From Amanita rubescens (lineage: Eukaryota; Basidiomycota; Agaricomycetes; Agaricales; Amanitaceae), in assembly GCA_015039365.1 (NCBI GenBank), contig WION01000002.1, forward strand, positions 1,054,001 to 1,118,000: 64,000 nt of DNA, given 5' to 3'. Position 1 is the first letter of the stretch, and each line of letters begins with the position of its first letter. The position numbers and the translations under genes were made by a program. The notes below the pieces were generated by a model, which saw only the letters and a program-made list of their open reading frames with translations, made no database searches and was not told the origin of the DNA. Of the stretch, positions 24,840 to 40,160 are shown piece by piece.

Positions 24840-27800
24840 ATGGCGGCCGCCACTTCCACAGAGGCCAGTGCCCATCTGGCCACCACAACAGATCTTGAAC
24901 AACGCGTTGCAAGGATAGCAGACCCTCATACAGGTGTGTTCCTTCTTGTCCTGTGGGTGTACCTCTAATTACCCTCTCCCTGTATAGATCTTCGAACAAA
25001 ACATGCCGTAGCTTGTGAAATCAGGGAAATGCTGGACACAGTCAGAGACTCCGAATCTGTCAGAGCTCTGCCATATCTTATTCCAGCTTTATTGGAACTT
25101 CTACGGTCCGGAGAACCATCGCTACAAAAAGAATCCTTGGAATACCAATTTCGTCGCGTTCTAATCGAAATCATTCATCGACTGCCTTTCAACGAAGCTG
25201 TCCGCTCTCACGTTAATGTCATTTTTAACTGCATGTTGCATGTTCTTCGACACGACAATGAAGAAAATGGGGTGACGGCCTGTAAAACCCTCGTTGATCT
25301 AACTCGAAATTACAGAGCTTATACCGAAGAGGGCGTTTCAGAATTGGCGTCTATTTGCCAAGAAGTTTTCCGTAATGCAAAAGGGCTGGCGGAGGAGTTA
25401 TTGTCTGAAGACTCCCCTGTGATTGACCCAAATACAACCGTTTTCCCTAGTATTCGCAGTTTCAAGGTAATCGGAGAAATTGGAATGGTCATGGTAATCA
25501 TGTCCCAGATCCACCGGCAAACCATAGAAGCCCCAGCTCAAGCTACTATGACACCCGCGTTTGAAGTATTGGCGCTTGAGGCTCCAGCGCAACATGTTGC
25601 GAGAACAAAATGCGAGGCGGCGGGTGGTATATGGTCTGGAATGGCCCCCACTATAAAAAATGCCTCGACATACGCGGACATGATTCAGTCTCAGATCAAG
25701 GTTGGTTACATGTGCTTTAAGTTAGATCTTTGGTTTTACTTGAGCCCTAGTTATTGTCCTACGTGGCCTATGTCATGCGCTTCTTGTCAGAGATTAGTGA
25801 ACCATGGGGGGAGACGCTGGTCCTTTGTTCCATGCGTCTTCTCTTGGATTGCCCCGCCAATGGCATTTCCCTAAGAAAGGTTGTGTTTCTGGTTTTGAGA
25901 TTGAAAGGCAGTTGCTGACTTTATATTCCAGGACCTCATGGTCGTTTTTCGTCATCTAGTTGGAACGCCTCATCGAATAGCGCTTTTTAACCAGATCGAC
26001 AAGCTCTTCGATGAGCACGTTTTGCTGGGCACAGGCATTTCCAGCAAGGAAATGCTACGGCAAGTAGTTTTTTGGCCGTAAACATGACTTTCCGTTGATT
26101 TCGCGGCAATAGGCCCGTGGCATATAGCGCTGTTGCTGATATGGTCCACCACCTAAGAAATGAACTATCCGTTGAGCAGATCACTCGAATCGTGCAAATG
26201 TACTCGCGCATGCTACACAATCCGGCGCTTGGTAACAACATGCATCTGTTGTTTGCTAAAATGATCTTTGGTTTGGCCGACGTTGTCGTCAACAAGGATA
26301 CACCACAGGGAACAGCCCGTCTAATCGGTGCCATATTCAGAACATGTTTAGAGAGGCTGGAGGCTCTCTCAACCGTTCAGGGTGAAATAATGGCTAGCAT
26401 GGAACGCCAAAAAACGAATGAACCAACCGTGTCAGATATGATTCTCATCGAAAAGGCGAGGCCAGCAGGTGGCGCAGTCTTTGCTGCAGAGAAACCCGAA
26501 GATGTACTTCATGGTAAGCCTTCGACGCAGATAACATGAACTCGACTAACTGTAGGACAGAGTCTCGCCTCATATTTCGTACATTACTCCATGGCTTTCG
26601 TGTCTGTTTGTCCACGCTCAAGAAATGTGATGCACCGACGCCTGATGGCACTCTTATCTTTCGGTGGTTTGAAGGATGTATACGCTGTATGCTATTGTTC
26701 GACCCCGATTCTCGTCTCAATGAACAGTCGGATGCTATCGACTGGTTCGGCCACTCACTGGTAGAAATCAATTCATATGTTTTCCAGGAGGTTTGGATAC
26801 ACAAGATTGATTTTTTCTTCCAATGCGTTCAAAAACGTGTCATCCTCCTCAACGTATGCCAGTTTCTGTTCTCTCGGGAGAGTACATCATCTACTCTTCT
26901 GGCCATCGTCTTGCGTTATCTCGTCGACAGACTTTCATTGCTCGGGGAACACGACGATCTGACAGCGGCGGCCACCATCCGGTTGTATAAAATGGCATTC
27001 GCAGCGGTTGCACAGTTTCCAACGACAAACGAATCGATTCTAGCTTCACATCTCTCCAAGCTACTCATGGACTGCTTCCCTCTGGCTGCCAAGGCCACGA
27101 AGCCTCTCAACTACTTCTACTTGTTGCGGGCACTGTTCAGAGCCATTGGAGGCGGAGGGGGCCGCTTCGAACTCTTGTACAAGGAAGTTCTACCACTCTT
27201 ACCAGAGATGCTCGAGAGCTTGAACCGACAACTTCTTGCTTCTGATGGTGTCGTTCGAGATACTATCGTCGAGTTGTGCCTTACCGTGCCCCTCCGATTG
27301 ACCCATCTTCTCCCCCATCTCAGTTATCTGATGCAACCGTTGGCAATGGCTCTTCGCGGGAACACCGAATCTGTCTCGCAAGGTCTAAGAACGCTCGAGC
27401 TCTGTATTGACAGTCTAACGCCAGATTTTCTTGATCCGACTTTGGGCTCCGTTTTGCGCGAGGTGATGGAAGCTCTGTTTGTTCTGCTAAAGCCGATACC
27501 CGCGAATCATCACCATGCTCATACCACGATTCGTATTCTGGGGAAGTTGGGAGGTCGCAACCGGCGCCTACTGACAAAAGAGCCTTTGCTTACATATCAC
27601 GATTATTCCGAGCCGGCTAAGATGTCTATTTCGTTCGGCGGCACCGTAGAGAAGATGGAAATTACGCCCATCTCCCGCTTGTCCGCTCGTATTCTTAACA
27701 AAGGAGCTGCTGCCGATCGCGTCCAGGCGTATAATTTCCTAGAGAATTGTCTGTCCGTATTATTGCATGAGGTAAGTCATCTAGGTTCGTGGGCGCGGAA

Positions 27801-30800
27801 ATTTCAAAAGGACCTATTAGGGAGTCAAAGGCCGCAATACCGAAGAAACCTTTACCAGTACATTGGAAGGACTGCACGATGCAACACATGTTCCAGAGGT
27901 GAAGGAGAAGGCAGAAAATTTCTTGCAAAAAGTAGCGCGGACCATATTCCAGATGGAAATCCGACAGGGCCAGAATAGAGAGGTTGGGGTGCGACCGATG
28001 CCAAGCACTCTTCTTACTTGCTTCCTTGATGCGATACCTCATGCTCTTTCTCGAGAGAACCCTAAGCAGGCCGAGAGCGCGCAAAATTTATTAGCGCGCA
28101 TCGTACAGGACCTAATGTCAATGTGTGGCGAGCGCAATGTATCTTCGCAAGACGTACTTTTCATTTTGCATCAAATTGCAAATCGGTTTAACGCTCTTTG
28201 CTTGGACGACCCGTGGGTTCGCAAGCGTGCCGGCTGCAGAGGTGTCGAAATTATGACCCGTACACCAGACTTAGGTGTCCGGTGGATCACTGATCGTGAC
28301 GTTGACCTTGTCCGGACTCTACTCCACGTTCTTAAAGATCTTCCATATGACTTGCCCCGCGATGTAGAGGGAGTTATCGATGTCCTTATCAATGTTCTGC
28401 GTACTAGTAATGCCGACCTCAACTTCCAAACCGACACCGCTAATCATGTTCGGTCAAAGCTCTTCCACCTGGTTGGGATTTTGTTCCCTGAGCTGCAAAG
28501 CTCAAATCTGGTTGTCCGTCAAGCTGTCCATCGGTGCATTGACGAGTTGGTGACGCTGAGCAACAGATCTGCAGTGGAACTACTTACGCCACATCGAGAC
28601 CGGATATTGGCAGGCATTTATTCAAAGCCTTTACGGGCGCTTCCATATCCCAAACAGATAGGTATCATCGAGGCAGTCCGTTACTGCCTTACTTTAGATT
28701 CCTCCTCTAATCGAGCTGAACGATGAGTTCCTGCGCTTGTCACACGAAGTGCTCGCTTTAGCCGATGCTGAAGACGCGTCTCTGGTTGGTCGGGGAAATG
28801 TGCACCAACACGCAGCGGAGGTTACACGACTCCGTGTGGCGTGCATCAAATTGTTAACAGCGTCTATGCCTTTGACAGATTTCTTTTCAAGGCAGCACCA
28901 AACACGACAAAGGTATGAAGACGATATGAGCGCATTGGATTCTTTCTGATGTAAAAGTTTTATTTAGAGTGACTTCTGTGTATTTCAAGTCTTTGTACTT
29001 CCCTTCCCAAGACGTCAAGGAAGTTGCTCATGAGGGTCTCCGAAAAGTCTTAACTCATCAGAGCCGCCTCCCTAAGGAGCTTCTGCAGACTGGTCTACGC
29101 CCAATTCTCACGAACCTTGCTGATGCGAAACGTCTATCTGTCCTGGGACTGGAGGGTTTAGCGCGTTTACTCGAGCTGTTGACCAATTACTTCAAGGTTG
29201 AGATTGGCCATAAATTATTGGACCATTTCCGTATCGTCGCAGATCCCCAGCTCTTGCTAGCATCGTCTCGGCTACCCCCACCAGATAATGACAATGTTGC
29301 AAAACTAGTCAAACTCGCTAATATCTTCCACCTCTTACCCGCCGCAGCCAACATCTTCCTCGAAGGATTTGTCAATGCAGTAGTACAAACAGAAGCACAA
29401 ATGCAGTTCTCTACCAAAAGTCCCTTCTCGGAGCCTCTTGCAAAATACCTCGACAGGTACCCCATCGAGAGTGTCGATTACCTCATCGGCAAACTTGGCT
29501 TTCCGCGATACCTGAGGACCTTCAGAAGCATACTTCAGGCAAAACTAGCCCCTCACTTAGAATGCGAATTTGCATCGCGAACAAGTGTACTTGTCAGGCG
29601 CTTTTTGCTTGGTCCAGAGGCCCAAATCATACCAGCGCTACAGGTCCTTGGGGATTTGGCGAACCTGATTCCTACGTGGTTTTCGGAGAACGAATATGTT
29701 ATTGATGCATTGCTGCAGATTTGGAATCAGGAAAAAGCACAGCCTGAACAATCCGCTGTTATTGATACTGACGTCATTGAACGACACACTCTGATGCTTG
29801 ATATCTTGATGCAAGGTCTAAAGCGAACCCCTCGCGTCGACTTGCTCTTTGATATTCTTGCGGCGTACACGAGGAATCTTGGCATGGATCTCCTCCATGT
29901 CACGAAATTCCTTTATGAGCATGTAGCTCTGAGTCAAGATCTGATGTTTAAACGAAACGTTTTGATGCGCTTCTTGACCTGGTTCAATAACGACTCTGTT
30001 CCTCTGCCCAACAAAATGTATGGCTTCCGTTATCTCGTGACACCTATTCTACTCGCACACGCAGCGAACTCTAGTGCCAATGTTGACCTCGTTGGTCCTG
30101 ATTTCGTTAATCGTTTACATGTCATGATCTGGCACCCGGAGACCACTTTCTCCGATACGGATGATATGTTCAAAATCGAACTCCTTCACGTCACAACCAC
30201 TTTGGTGCAATATTACTCCGAGTTACTAGAAGATGCGAGGAAAGATATCATCAAATGTGCTTGGTATTTCATCACAACGAGCGAGGATACCCTCGTCAAA
30301 CAAACCGCTTATCTACTGGCAGCTCGATTCTTTGCAGCATTCCAAACACCGCAGAAATTTATTCTGCGCGCATGGACAGGTTTACTTCGCCTACCTCATT
30401 CCGAAGGTCGAAGCCAACTTAGGCAGGAAGCACTGGCTACGCTTGCTCCATCGTTGCCTCGTCCTGAGCCTGGAGAGTCTGGCTTCCCCCAATGGGCAAA
30501 GACTACACGGCGACTACTCGCTGAAGAAGGACTTGCGCAAATAATAGGCATATATCATCTCATTGTTAAACAGCCTCAATTATTTTACCCTGTCCGTTCT
30601 CTGTTCATACCCCACATGACAAATACTCTAACCAAGATTGGGATGTCAAACTCATCAAGCACCGAAACACGGCTTCTAACCATAGACATGCTACAGATGA
30701 TTTTTACATGGGAGGAACAGGCAAAGGAGGCAAAGGCAGCGTCTAAGAATGGTGATAGTGATCAAGTCTGGCAAACGCCCCTCCCATTTAGAGAAAACAT

Positions 30801-33800
30801 GGTTAGCTATCTTGTTCGGCTGGCCACTCTCCACCATGAACAAGCTCCCAAAATTGTTCCAAAAGCGCTGTCTTTGTTGCAGATGATGGTTGGTCCGAAA
30901 GGTTGGACAGATGTAACTGTCGGGTTACGCTTCTTCTCTAGGGCATTGGAGTTGGTGAGTTACGAGTCAGGCTACCAGTGCATTTATCAACAAATGTTGC
31001 AGACTGAGCTAAACCAAGAGAACGGAAAGCAAGAAAACCCTAAGCAGGAGACTGCCATGTCGCAAGCTCTGGCTGCGGCTCGAGTGCTCCAGATAATCGC
31101 AGCAGAGAAATCTGATGAATGGTTTGTGGCTAATGCATCGATTCTCAACAAATTAGTTCGCAAAGGTTTGCTCTGCGACGACACTGCCCTTCAGGACGCG
31201 CTGCACCCGATCTTTGACAAACTGCTACAGCTTTATCCACTCCCAAAAGAAGACGAGGAACAACAAAGTGAAATGGCTGAATTCCATGGTTTCGTCTACG
31301 CTGCAATCGGAGAAAGTCTTGGGAAATCAACATGTCCACGAGGGGCGCTTCTTATGCTCAAATCAGTCATACAGGCTGTTCCAGAGCGTATTGAACCTTT
31401 CAGTGCTGCTCTCATGAAGGTGCTGAGTAAACTGGCCAAAGACCATGTTCAATCTGCACCAAACTCGGCTGGATATGAAAACTGTGTTCGCCAGATTATT
31501 ATCATTCTTGACATATCGCAGACTTCCATCGCACACCTTGGCGACCAGCGGAGATGGCTTTTAACTTCCTTGGTGTATCTCGTGGATAAATCAAAAAGCA
31601 ATCCTCTTTGTCGCTACCTGTTGGATATGGCTCGAACCTGGGCTTTGTCAAAGAAACAAGAAGCCTATCCTACAATGAAGGAAAAGGCGAGCATGCTGCA
31701 AAAGATGGCAACATTCGAAAATCGGTCCGAGGTGCTGTTCCATGCATACTTGGAATTGATATACGATATATACACCGATCAATCCCTACGTCGAAGTGAC
31801 TTGACAGTACGCTTGGAAATCTCGTTCTTACTTGGCTGTCGAGCCCGTGATCCAGTCTTACGAGAGCGCTTCATGAATCTGCTCGACGTCAGCGTCCCTC
31901 GGTCCTTGCTCAATCGTCTGACCTACGTGCTTGGTGTCCAGAGTTGGGAGGGTTTAGCAGATCATCATTGGATCTATCTCGCATTGCACCTCATTCTCGG
32001 CTCCGCCGATGCAGACCTTCCAACCCTTCACGAGCGGAGGGTCTCCTTACCTGCATCCATTACGACCATCCCTCGTCCCAAGTTACAGAATCTGACTCAG
32101 TCAATGAGCCACCTTCTCTTCCTTGATCCACAGGTATCTCACGAAATTTGGGTATCCGTATTCCCTGCAGTGTGGGCATGCCTTTCTAGACGAGAACAAG
32201 TGGATATCACGTACCATATGATTAATCTCCTCAGCAAAGATTACCATCTCAAGCAGACTCCTCTGCGGCCCAATGTCATCCAAACTCTTCTGATGGGCAT
32301 TCATGCTTGTACTCCAACTTTGATACTACCTCCCCATCTCGTCAAATACTTGGCAAAGATGTTCGGCGCTTGGCATGTTGGTCTTGAGATTCTTGAAGCA
32401 TCTCTAGAGCATGTGAAGGATGACGATCAATCCGTTCGAGATTACGTGTTTGATTCGCTTGCTGATGTGTACGCCGAGCTCGCGGAGGAGGATCTTTTCT
32501 ATGGGCTATGGCGACGCCGTTCGCTGCACGAGCAGACGAACATAGCACTCGCCTATGAGCAGTGCGGTATGTGGGAACAAGCACTGAACGCATACGAGGT
32601 GGCACAAAGCAAAGTCCGTGCCAGTGCCATACCCTACTCAGAAAATGAGTACTGTCTGTGGGAAGATCATTGGATCCTATCTGCCGAGAAACTCCAACAA
32701 TGGGACTTACTATATGATCTAGCAAAAGGTGAAAACAACTATGAGCTGATGCTGGAGAGTGCATGGCGTGTCAAAGAGTGGACAGAAAATAGAGAAACAA
32801 TTGAAGAGATGATTTCCCATCTCCCAGAGGTGCCGACCCCCCGTCGTAGAGTGTTCGAGGGCTTCATTGCCCTGCTTAAGAATCCTGGTGCGCTGGACAA
32901 GAACACGGAATTCACCAAATACCTCGAAGACGCAATGCAATTATCCTTACGAAAATGGATTAGTCTTCCGGCCCATCTCTCGGCAGCTCATGTGCCGTTG
33001 TTAGAGCATTTCCAACAATTCGTTGAGCTTCAGGAAGCAGTCCAAATCTATGGGTCCTTGGCGACGACCAACGCACAAAACTTGGAGAAGAAGTCATCAG
33101 AACTTAAAATGGTACTGCAAGCATGGCGTGAACGTCTTCCTAACCTGCATGATGACATTAATATCTGGAGCGATCTGGTGGCTTGGCGACAGAATGTTTT
33201 CCATTCTATTAACAAGGCGTATATCCCGCTCATTAACAGTAATAATCCACCAAGTACGCCGGCGAACAACTCAAACACTTATGGATACCGCGGATATCAC
33301 GAGACAGCTTGGATCATCAATCGATTCGCCCACGTCGCTCGCAAACATCACCTATTAGATGTGTGCTTCACGCAACTGAATAAGATATATACATTGCCAA
33401 ATATTGAAATTTCCGAGGCCTTCTTGAAACTCCGAGAGCAAGCTCGGTGTCATTATCAGAAACCAAATGACTTACAGGCGGGATTGGAAGTTATCAATAA
33501 TACCAACTTAATGTTCTTCTCCGGTCCGCAGAAGGCCGAATTCTATACGATGAAGGCTATGTTCCACGCACGACTCGGACGGAATGAGGAGGCCAATTTC
33601 GCGTTTAGTCAGGCGGTTCAGCTAGATACATCGCAGCCAAAAGCATGGGCAGAGTGGGGGAAATTCAACGACCGAATGTTCAAAGAAAATCCAAGCGAGC
33701 TCTCCCATGCTGCTAATGCAGTTAGCTGTTATCTGCAAGCGGCTGGATTATATAAAAGTGGCAAAAGTCGGCCTTTGCTCACCCGCATTCTCTGGTTACT

Positions 33801-36403
33801 GAGCGTCGACGACAACGCACTTACGATATCCCGAGCATTCGACACGTACAAAGGCGACGCGGCATTTTGGTACTGGATCACTCTAATACCACAACTGTGC
33901 CTCTCACTCTCTCACCGTGAAGCCAAGCAAGCTCGTTATTTGTTGCAAAATATCGCTAGGCACTACCCGCAGGTATATACGCGAGTCTTTAACCATATAG
34001 TAGATGCTTACTATTTCAACTAGGCCATCTTCTATCAGATGCGGACAACTCGAGAAGAGATGCAATTTATCAGGAAAGCTGCAGCAGTAAGGGTAGCGAG
34101 CTTAGGACAAGCAGCGTCTGAGGCAACAAGACGTCCTGATCAGCCTGTCAATAATGCGACAGACGCTTCAGCTAACGAAGCAAGTGCTTCACAGGCTCCT
34201 GTAGATGCCAGTCACGCGGACCGTTCTCAACAAGGAACTGCACAGGCACTGCCAAACGGTCAAGGCGCAACAGAGAATGCAACGGTTCAGCACCGCCAAC
34301 CGTGGGAGCACGTAGACGAGATACTTCAAGTGCTTAAGACCTCCTTCCCGCTATTGATTCTGAGCTTGGAGACTATGGTTGATCAAATTCAGCATAAATT
34401 CAAGCTGTCACCTGAGGAAGATATATACCGCAATGTGTGCATGTTGCTTCAGGATGCCGTACAGGTGTGTCTGCTATGATATTGCAAAACGTAGAATTAA
34501 CAACTCACGCATTCATAGAATTATATGTTGAGGATGAACTCTCAAGAGGATGACGGTCAGCTGAGCGCCCAAATGATCCAAACTCTCATTCGTATGTGTC
34601 AAAATATGCCGGCTCATGTAAAGGTACATTGCAGTTTAACTGAATCTGTCACACCACTCTCACCCACTAAATAGAAGGAATACGAGGACGATTTCCTGAA
34701 CAGTCAGCCGAACTATCATGAATACATTAAAAGACTTCAAGAGTGGAGAGATCGCTATGAGAAGTTCCTAGACTCTCGGCCGCGCATTCAGCCGTTGGCA
34801 GTTTTAAGTCACTATTTGACAGAGTTCCAGTACAATAAGGTGGACGAGATAGAAGTCCCTGGTCAATATACCGAGGTATGGCATTCTCCCATTCATCCAG
34901 TGACGTGCGAACAATCCACGACCCCCTACAGGACAAGGATAACAACCAGAACTTTGTTCGGATACAGAAGTTTGGGCCCAAATTTGAATATTGCCGCACA
35001 AACGGGTCTTGTTGGAAGAGGTTCACGTTAACTGGACATGATAACTCGAAGACATCATTCACAGTTCAACTTCCTTGCCATCGTCAATACCGCCGTGAAG
35101 ATAGGGTAATGCAAATTCTTCGAACTTTCAACACGTTAGTTCAGGTCTGCCAATATGATTGTTCACTTATCAAAAGAAATGTAGTGCCCTTGCTCGCAAG
35201 AAGGAGAGTCGCAAGAGAAACCTATTGTTCCACGTTCCCGCTGCTATCTCTTGCAGTCCCAATGTCCGACTTTTCCAAACCGATTCATCCTACATCTCAT
35301 TGAGCGATATCTATGAACGCTTTTGCGCTGAGACTGGAATTGCCAGGGAAGAACCGATCCTCTATGCTGGAGAAAAGGCAAAAAGGGTAATGGCAGAATA
35401 CAAACAAGCATCCGATAGAGCTGTTTGTTTGTTTTTTTATGGAAATGTTATCAGGAATACTAATCTTTCTTCAGGTAACAAAAGCAGAATACATTTCGTT
35501 GAAGAGGGAGATTTACGATGAGATTGCAGTAAAACTAGTTCCTGATAACGTTCTTTCACGCGTGAGTGTGGGCTTAGTTGTGTTGGTGCATCGATAATAC
35601 TCACCCACGCCAAGTTCATGCTACGAACCATGGATGACCCCAGCGAGCTTTGGAAAATACGCAAGCAATTTGCACTGCAACTTGCGGCATGCAGTTTCAT
35701 GACTTATGTATTCTGCCTATCGAGCAGACACCCCACGCGTTTCCATATCTCTCGCTCAACGGGGCAAATAGCAATGACAGAGCTACTCCCGGGTACGTCC
35801 GAAACCCTTGAGCCGCACATGGAAAGTGTGCTTATTAAAGGTTGTGGACCAGGTGTTTCCAATCAAGCGCCGGTCTTTGCAACCAGCGATGTCGTGCCGT
35901 TCCGGTTCACACCAAATATGCAGACTTTTATCAAGCCGATCTTCACAGACGGTGTACTCGCGTCTGGAATCATGGCCATCGCCCGAAGTTTGACAGAACC
36001 GGAGGTATGTATTGTTTTGTCCTGTAAGGTGTAAGCTAAATTTGCTTTGCAGTTTGAATTGGAACAACAGCTTTGTTTGCTTGGGCGTGACGAAGTGACT
36101 GCGTGGTTATCGATGCGAGGAAGGCCTTGGAGCGTCGACCCAATGTTCCGCAAATATGTGGCTTCGAATATAGAAGGTGTGGTCCAAAGAGCAGAGACCA
36201 TGGCTTGTAAATCAGAGAGAGAAAGCGTAGGTGCCTCTTTTGCTTTATACGTCGCCCTTTTAAATCATTTGCAGGCTCTCCAGACCAACGTAAATAATCC
36301 GGCAGTGGTTCCTGTCATACAGACTGTTACGAATTTGATATCTAGTGCTACGAATCCTTTGCAATTGGCGAAAATGGGAGAATTGTACCATCCATGGTTT
36401 TAG
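24840..36403 (+). CDS. TRA1: Tra1, SAGA/NuA4 activator-binding pseudokinase (TRRAP)
   Basis: Giant PIKK-related scaffold, about 3,450 residues, that brings SAGA and NuA4 acetyltransferases to activators in the nucleus. Start MAAATSTEASAHL; early HEAT block REMLDTVRDSESVRALPYLI; then FRTLLHGFRVCL, RFELLYKEVLPLLPEML and RFELL-type repeats. A single 5-kb exon (about 28972-33972) carries HEAT and FAT regions (KAWAEWGKFNDRMF). The C-terminal PI3K-like domain has NQNFVRIQKFGPKFEYCRT and ends with FATC-like LAKMGELYHPWF. In the catalytic-loop position SSRHPTRFHI replaces the active GDRHxxN, so it is a pseudokinase as in all Tra1/TRRAP. At least ten introns are seen, one GC-AG (26060-26112). One extra T near 28699 breaks the frame between CLTLD and PPLIELNDEF. 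Confidence 0.95.
26060..26112 (+). other. Non-canonical GC-AG intron in TRA1
   Basis: The exon ends SKEML plus the first two bases of an Arg codon, and the donor is CG|GCAAGT. The acceptor AATAG| restores RPVAYSAVADMVHHL. No GT donor nearby preserves the conserved frame. Confidence 0.8.
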
Positions 36404-36493
36404 ATCGACGCATAATAATACACCTGTATACTAATAATAAAATGTATCATCACTGCAATTATGTTTTGGCTGAGCGTATCTGGGATCGTCATT

Positions 36494-38485
36494 TCAGAGT
36501 CGACGAACCAGTCCCTCCGTCTGACGGAAGGAAGAAATATGGGTCTCGCTTTCCAGCATCATCTGTGCGAGAATCAGCGTTCGTTCACATCAGAAGAATT
36601 ACAAGACTTACATCCTCTGCCATTGCATAGACATCAGATCCTGGAACGTTGTACATCATCGCGTTGGCAAACATAAGATATATGTCACGCTGATATTCAA
36701 GAGAGTTGGCAATGTGACCATCTTTTACTTTTGCTTTGATTGTCTTTAGATCAATTGGCCGCTTCACGATTTCGTGATAGTCTGCAGCCTCAGATTTTTT
36801 GATGGGATTGTGAAATATATTGCCATTGCGATGCTGCGAGATCTGAGCATGCAGCATTCCAATAACATTTTGGAACCGTTTCAGCGCAACTTGCTCTTCG
36901 GTTTTGTCCCCACGTCGTTTACCGCGGGTGGCAGCTGAACTTGGACCTGTTTTGGGTTAAATGGAAAATTACACCAACATTTTCGCACAACAGACCTGGT
37001 TCATCCTCTTCAGCGGGCTCGGATTCGTCTCTGTGCCGCTTTCTTTCCCGTGGAGACTCGACTGCTTCGATAAGGGACGCCTTGCGCTTCCCTAATTCAT
37101 GGATCAGCCCACATTAGTCGCATGTCAGGTTCAATCCTACCGTCTACACGTTGTTCGTCATTTATTGGTGATAAGACTTGATCGTGGTCCGCTTCTTCCG
37201 GAGCAGTATCTGCATCTGGTATCTCATGTTCGTCATCCACAGATGCTGGGGACGTTTCTGCAGCTTCGGAGAACCGCCTCGAACGTCTCGTCTTCGGACC
37301 CCTGGGCTGAACAGATGGAGCTGCGGATGTGGATGCTCTATGACGGCGAGACCCTACTCTTCGATGAGATCGGAGATAAAATGAGACGCATGCTACGTAC
37401 GGCGGACTGGCTGAGGTTCTTCTTCATTGATTATCCCTTCGGCCGGCTTTTCCGGTTCTGGAACTTGATTACCCGTGTCGAGTGTTAGAGGCACTTCATC
37501 CTTGACCTCCTCAACCGGAGCAGGAGATGCAACTTCTTCCTCCACGGCTTCGGCTTCGGCTTCGAGTTCTTGCTCTGCCTCTTCCTCTTCAGGGCGAACC
37601 ACCTCGCGTTCTTCTTCTTCTTCCTCTTCTTCCTGACGATGTGCCTGTATGAATTCTTCTACGCTTTGCTCATCAAGACTAGGTGGCGGTGCTTCCTGTG
37701 CAGATTCAGGTCCTGTATGATCGGCGATCTCTTTTTCAGGCCGTGGGTATTCTTCAATAGTAACATGCACGTCAAGAACCATATCGTCTTTGCCAGGTGT
37801 CTCTGGGTATTCTTCTTGCACAATGCTAGCTGCAGGTTGTTCATCGACATCCTGCTCCTCGCCCTGTGCTCGCTCCATAACCACATCCTAAAACTGCATA
37901 AGTCTTGACTGTTGCGAATGTGTGGGGCATAAAACTCACGTGAGCATGGGGAGAGTCGGTAACGCCGCTTAGTTCCGAATCGTCGACAACTTCGGCTGAG
38001 ACCTGGGAAAGCTTTTACTGGCTAATCCGCAATAGATGGACTGACCAAACCTTGACATCCGCTTCTTTGGGGGAAGGTTGGGCATGTTCATTCCAGCGCC
38101 CACTGCGTATATCGTCTATTTCAGCCAGGAGGTTTCTGTTCGTGTAGTCCAGATATGGATCGTGACACGGTGGATGAGCTTACTTGAATTTTGATTCTTC
38201 AGCGGCAATTAGGGACCTCAGTTCCTCCAGTCGTCTTTGGTAGAAAATTTGCGCGAGTTGCAAATTCTCGGGTGCCCTAACGGCATCGGAAAAGGTTTGA
38301 AGTTGGGCGTCTTGCATGAGATGAGAATACATGACCTGGCAAGCGTTTGGAGCGAAGAAAGACTTTGGCCTTTTGATGAGTGGGTGCTTTGAGAGTAACT
38401 TTGTGACTGCAGGCCAAGCATTGGAGCCGAACTCCCAGACGGCCTGCGCGAGCAGCAACGCTTCAACGTTTGAAAGTTCGCTCAT
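36494..38485 (-). CDS. BRD8-like bromodomain protein (probable NuA4 subunit)
   Basis: About 560 residues from MSELSNVEALLLAQAVWEFG, with an N-terminal helical region resembling the SANT-like start of BRD8 (NAWPAVTKLLSKHPL). A long Glu-rich middle follows. The C-terminal bromodomain includes FQNVIGMLHAQISQHRNG, YHEIVKRPIDLKTIKAKVKD and DIYLMFANAMMYN, where the acetyl-lysine-binding Asn is the last residue. After the intron the protein ends MMLESETHISSFRQTEGLVR-RL. BRD8 is a subunit of the NuA4/TIP60 complex, the same complex that contains Tra1, its convergent neighbour (stops 90 bp apart). Other bromodomain families (Bdf1) have two bromodomains and fit less well. Confidence 0.75.
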
Positions 38486-38577
38486 GACGTACGTCACGGT
38501 CACGCGGATCACTCGTCACACAGTCACGGCGGTGGTTGTCCGAAGTCGCGCAGCCTGCCATTTCTTGATTCCCAACC

Positions 38578-40096
<1,519 letters not shown>

Positions 40097-40160
40097 TAAG
40101 GTCTTGTTTTCTAATGTGTAATAGTTTATTGTATTGGTTACATACGTCACAGTTACTTGG

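Noticed and set aside
33973..34024. Apparent stop of Tra1 at the end of the 5-kb exon (VDAYYFN then TAG)
   Set aside because: An intron from the CAG|GTATAT donor to the AACTAG acceptor gives HYPQ-AIFYQMRTT, the expected Tra1 continuation.
37570..37908. Long plus-strand open frame over the BRD8-like gene
   Set aside because: It is the complement of the Glu-rich repeat region; a codon-biased GAG/GAA stretch leaves the opposite strand open. The protein is Phe/Leu-rich with no family likeness.
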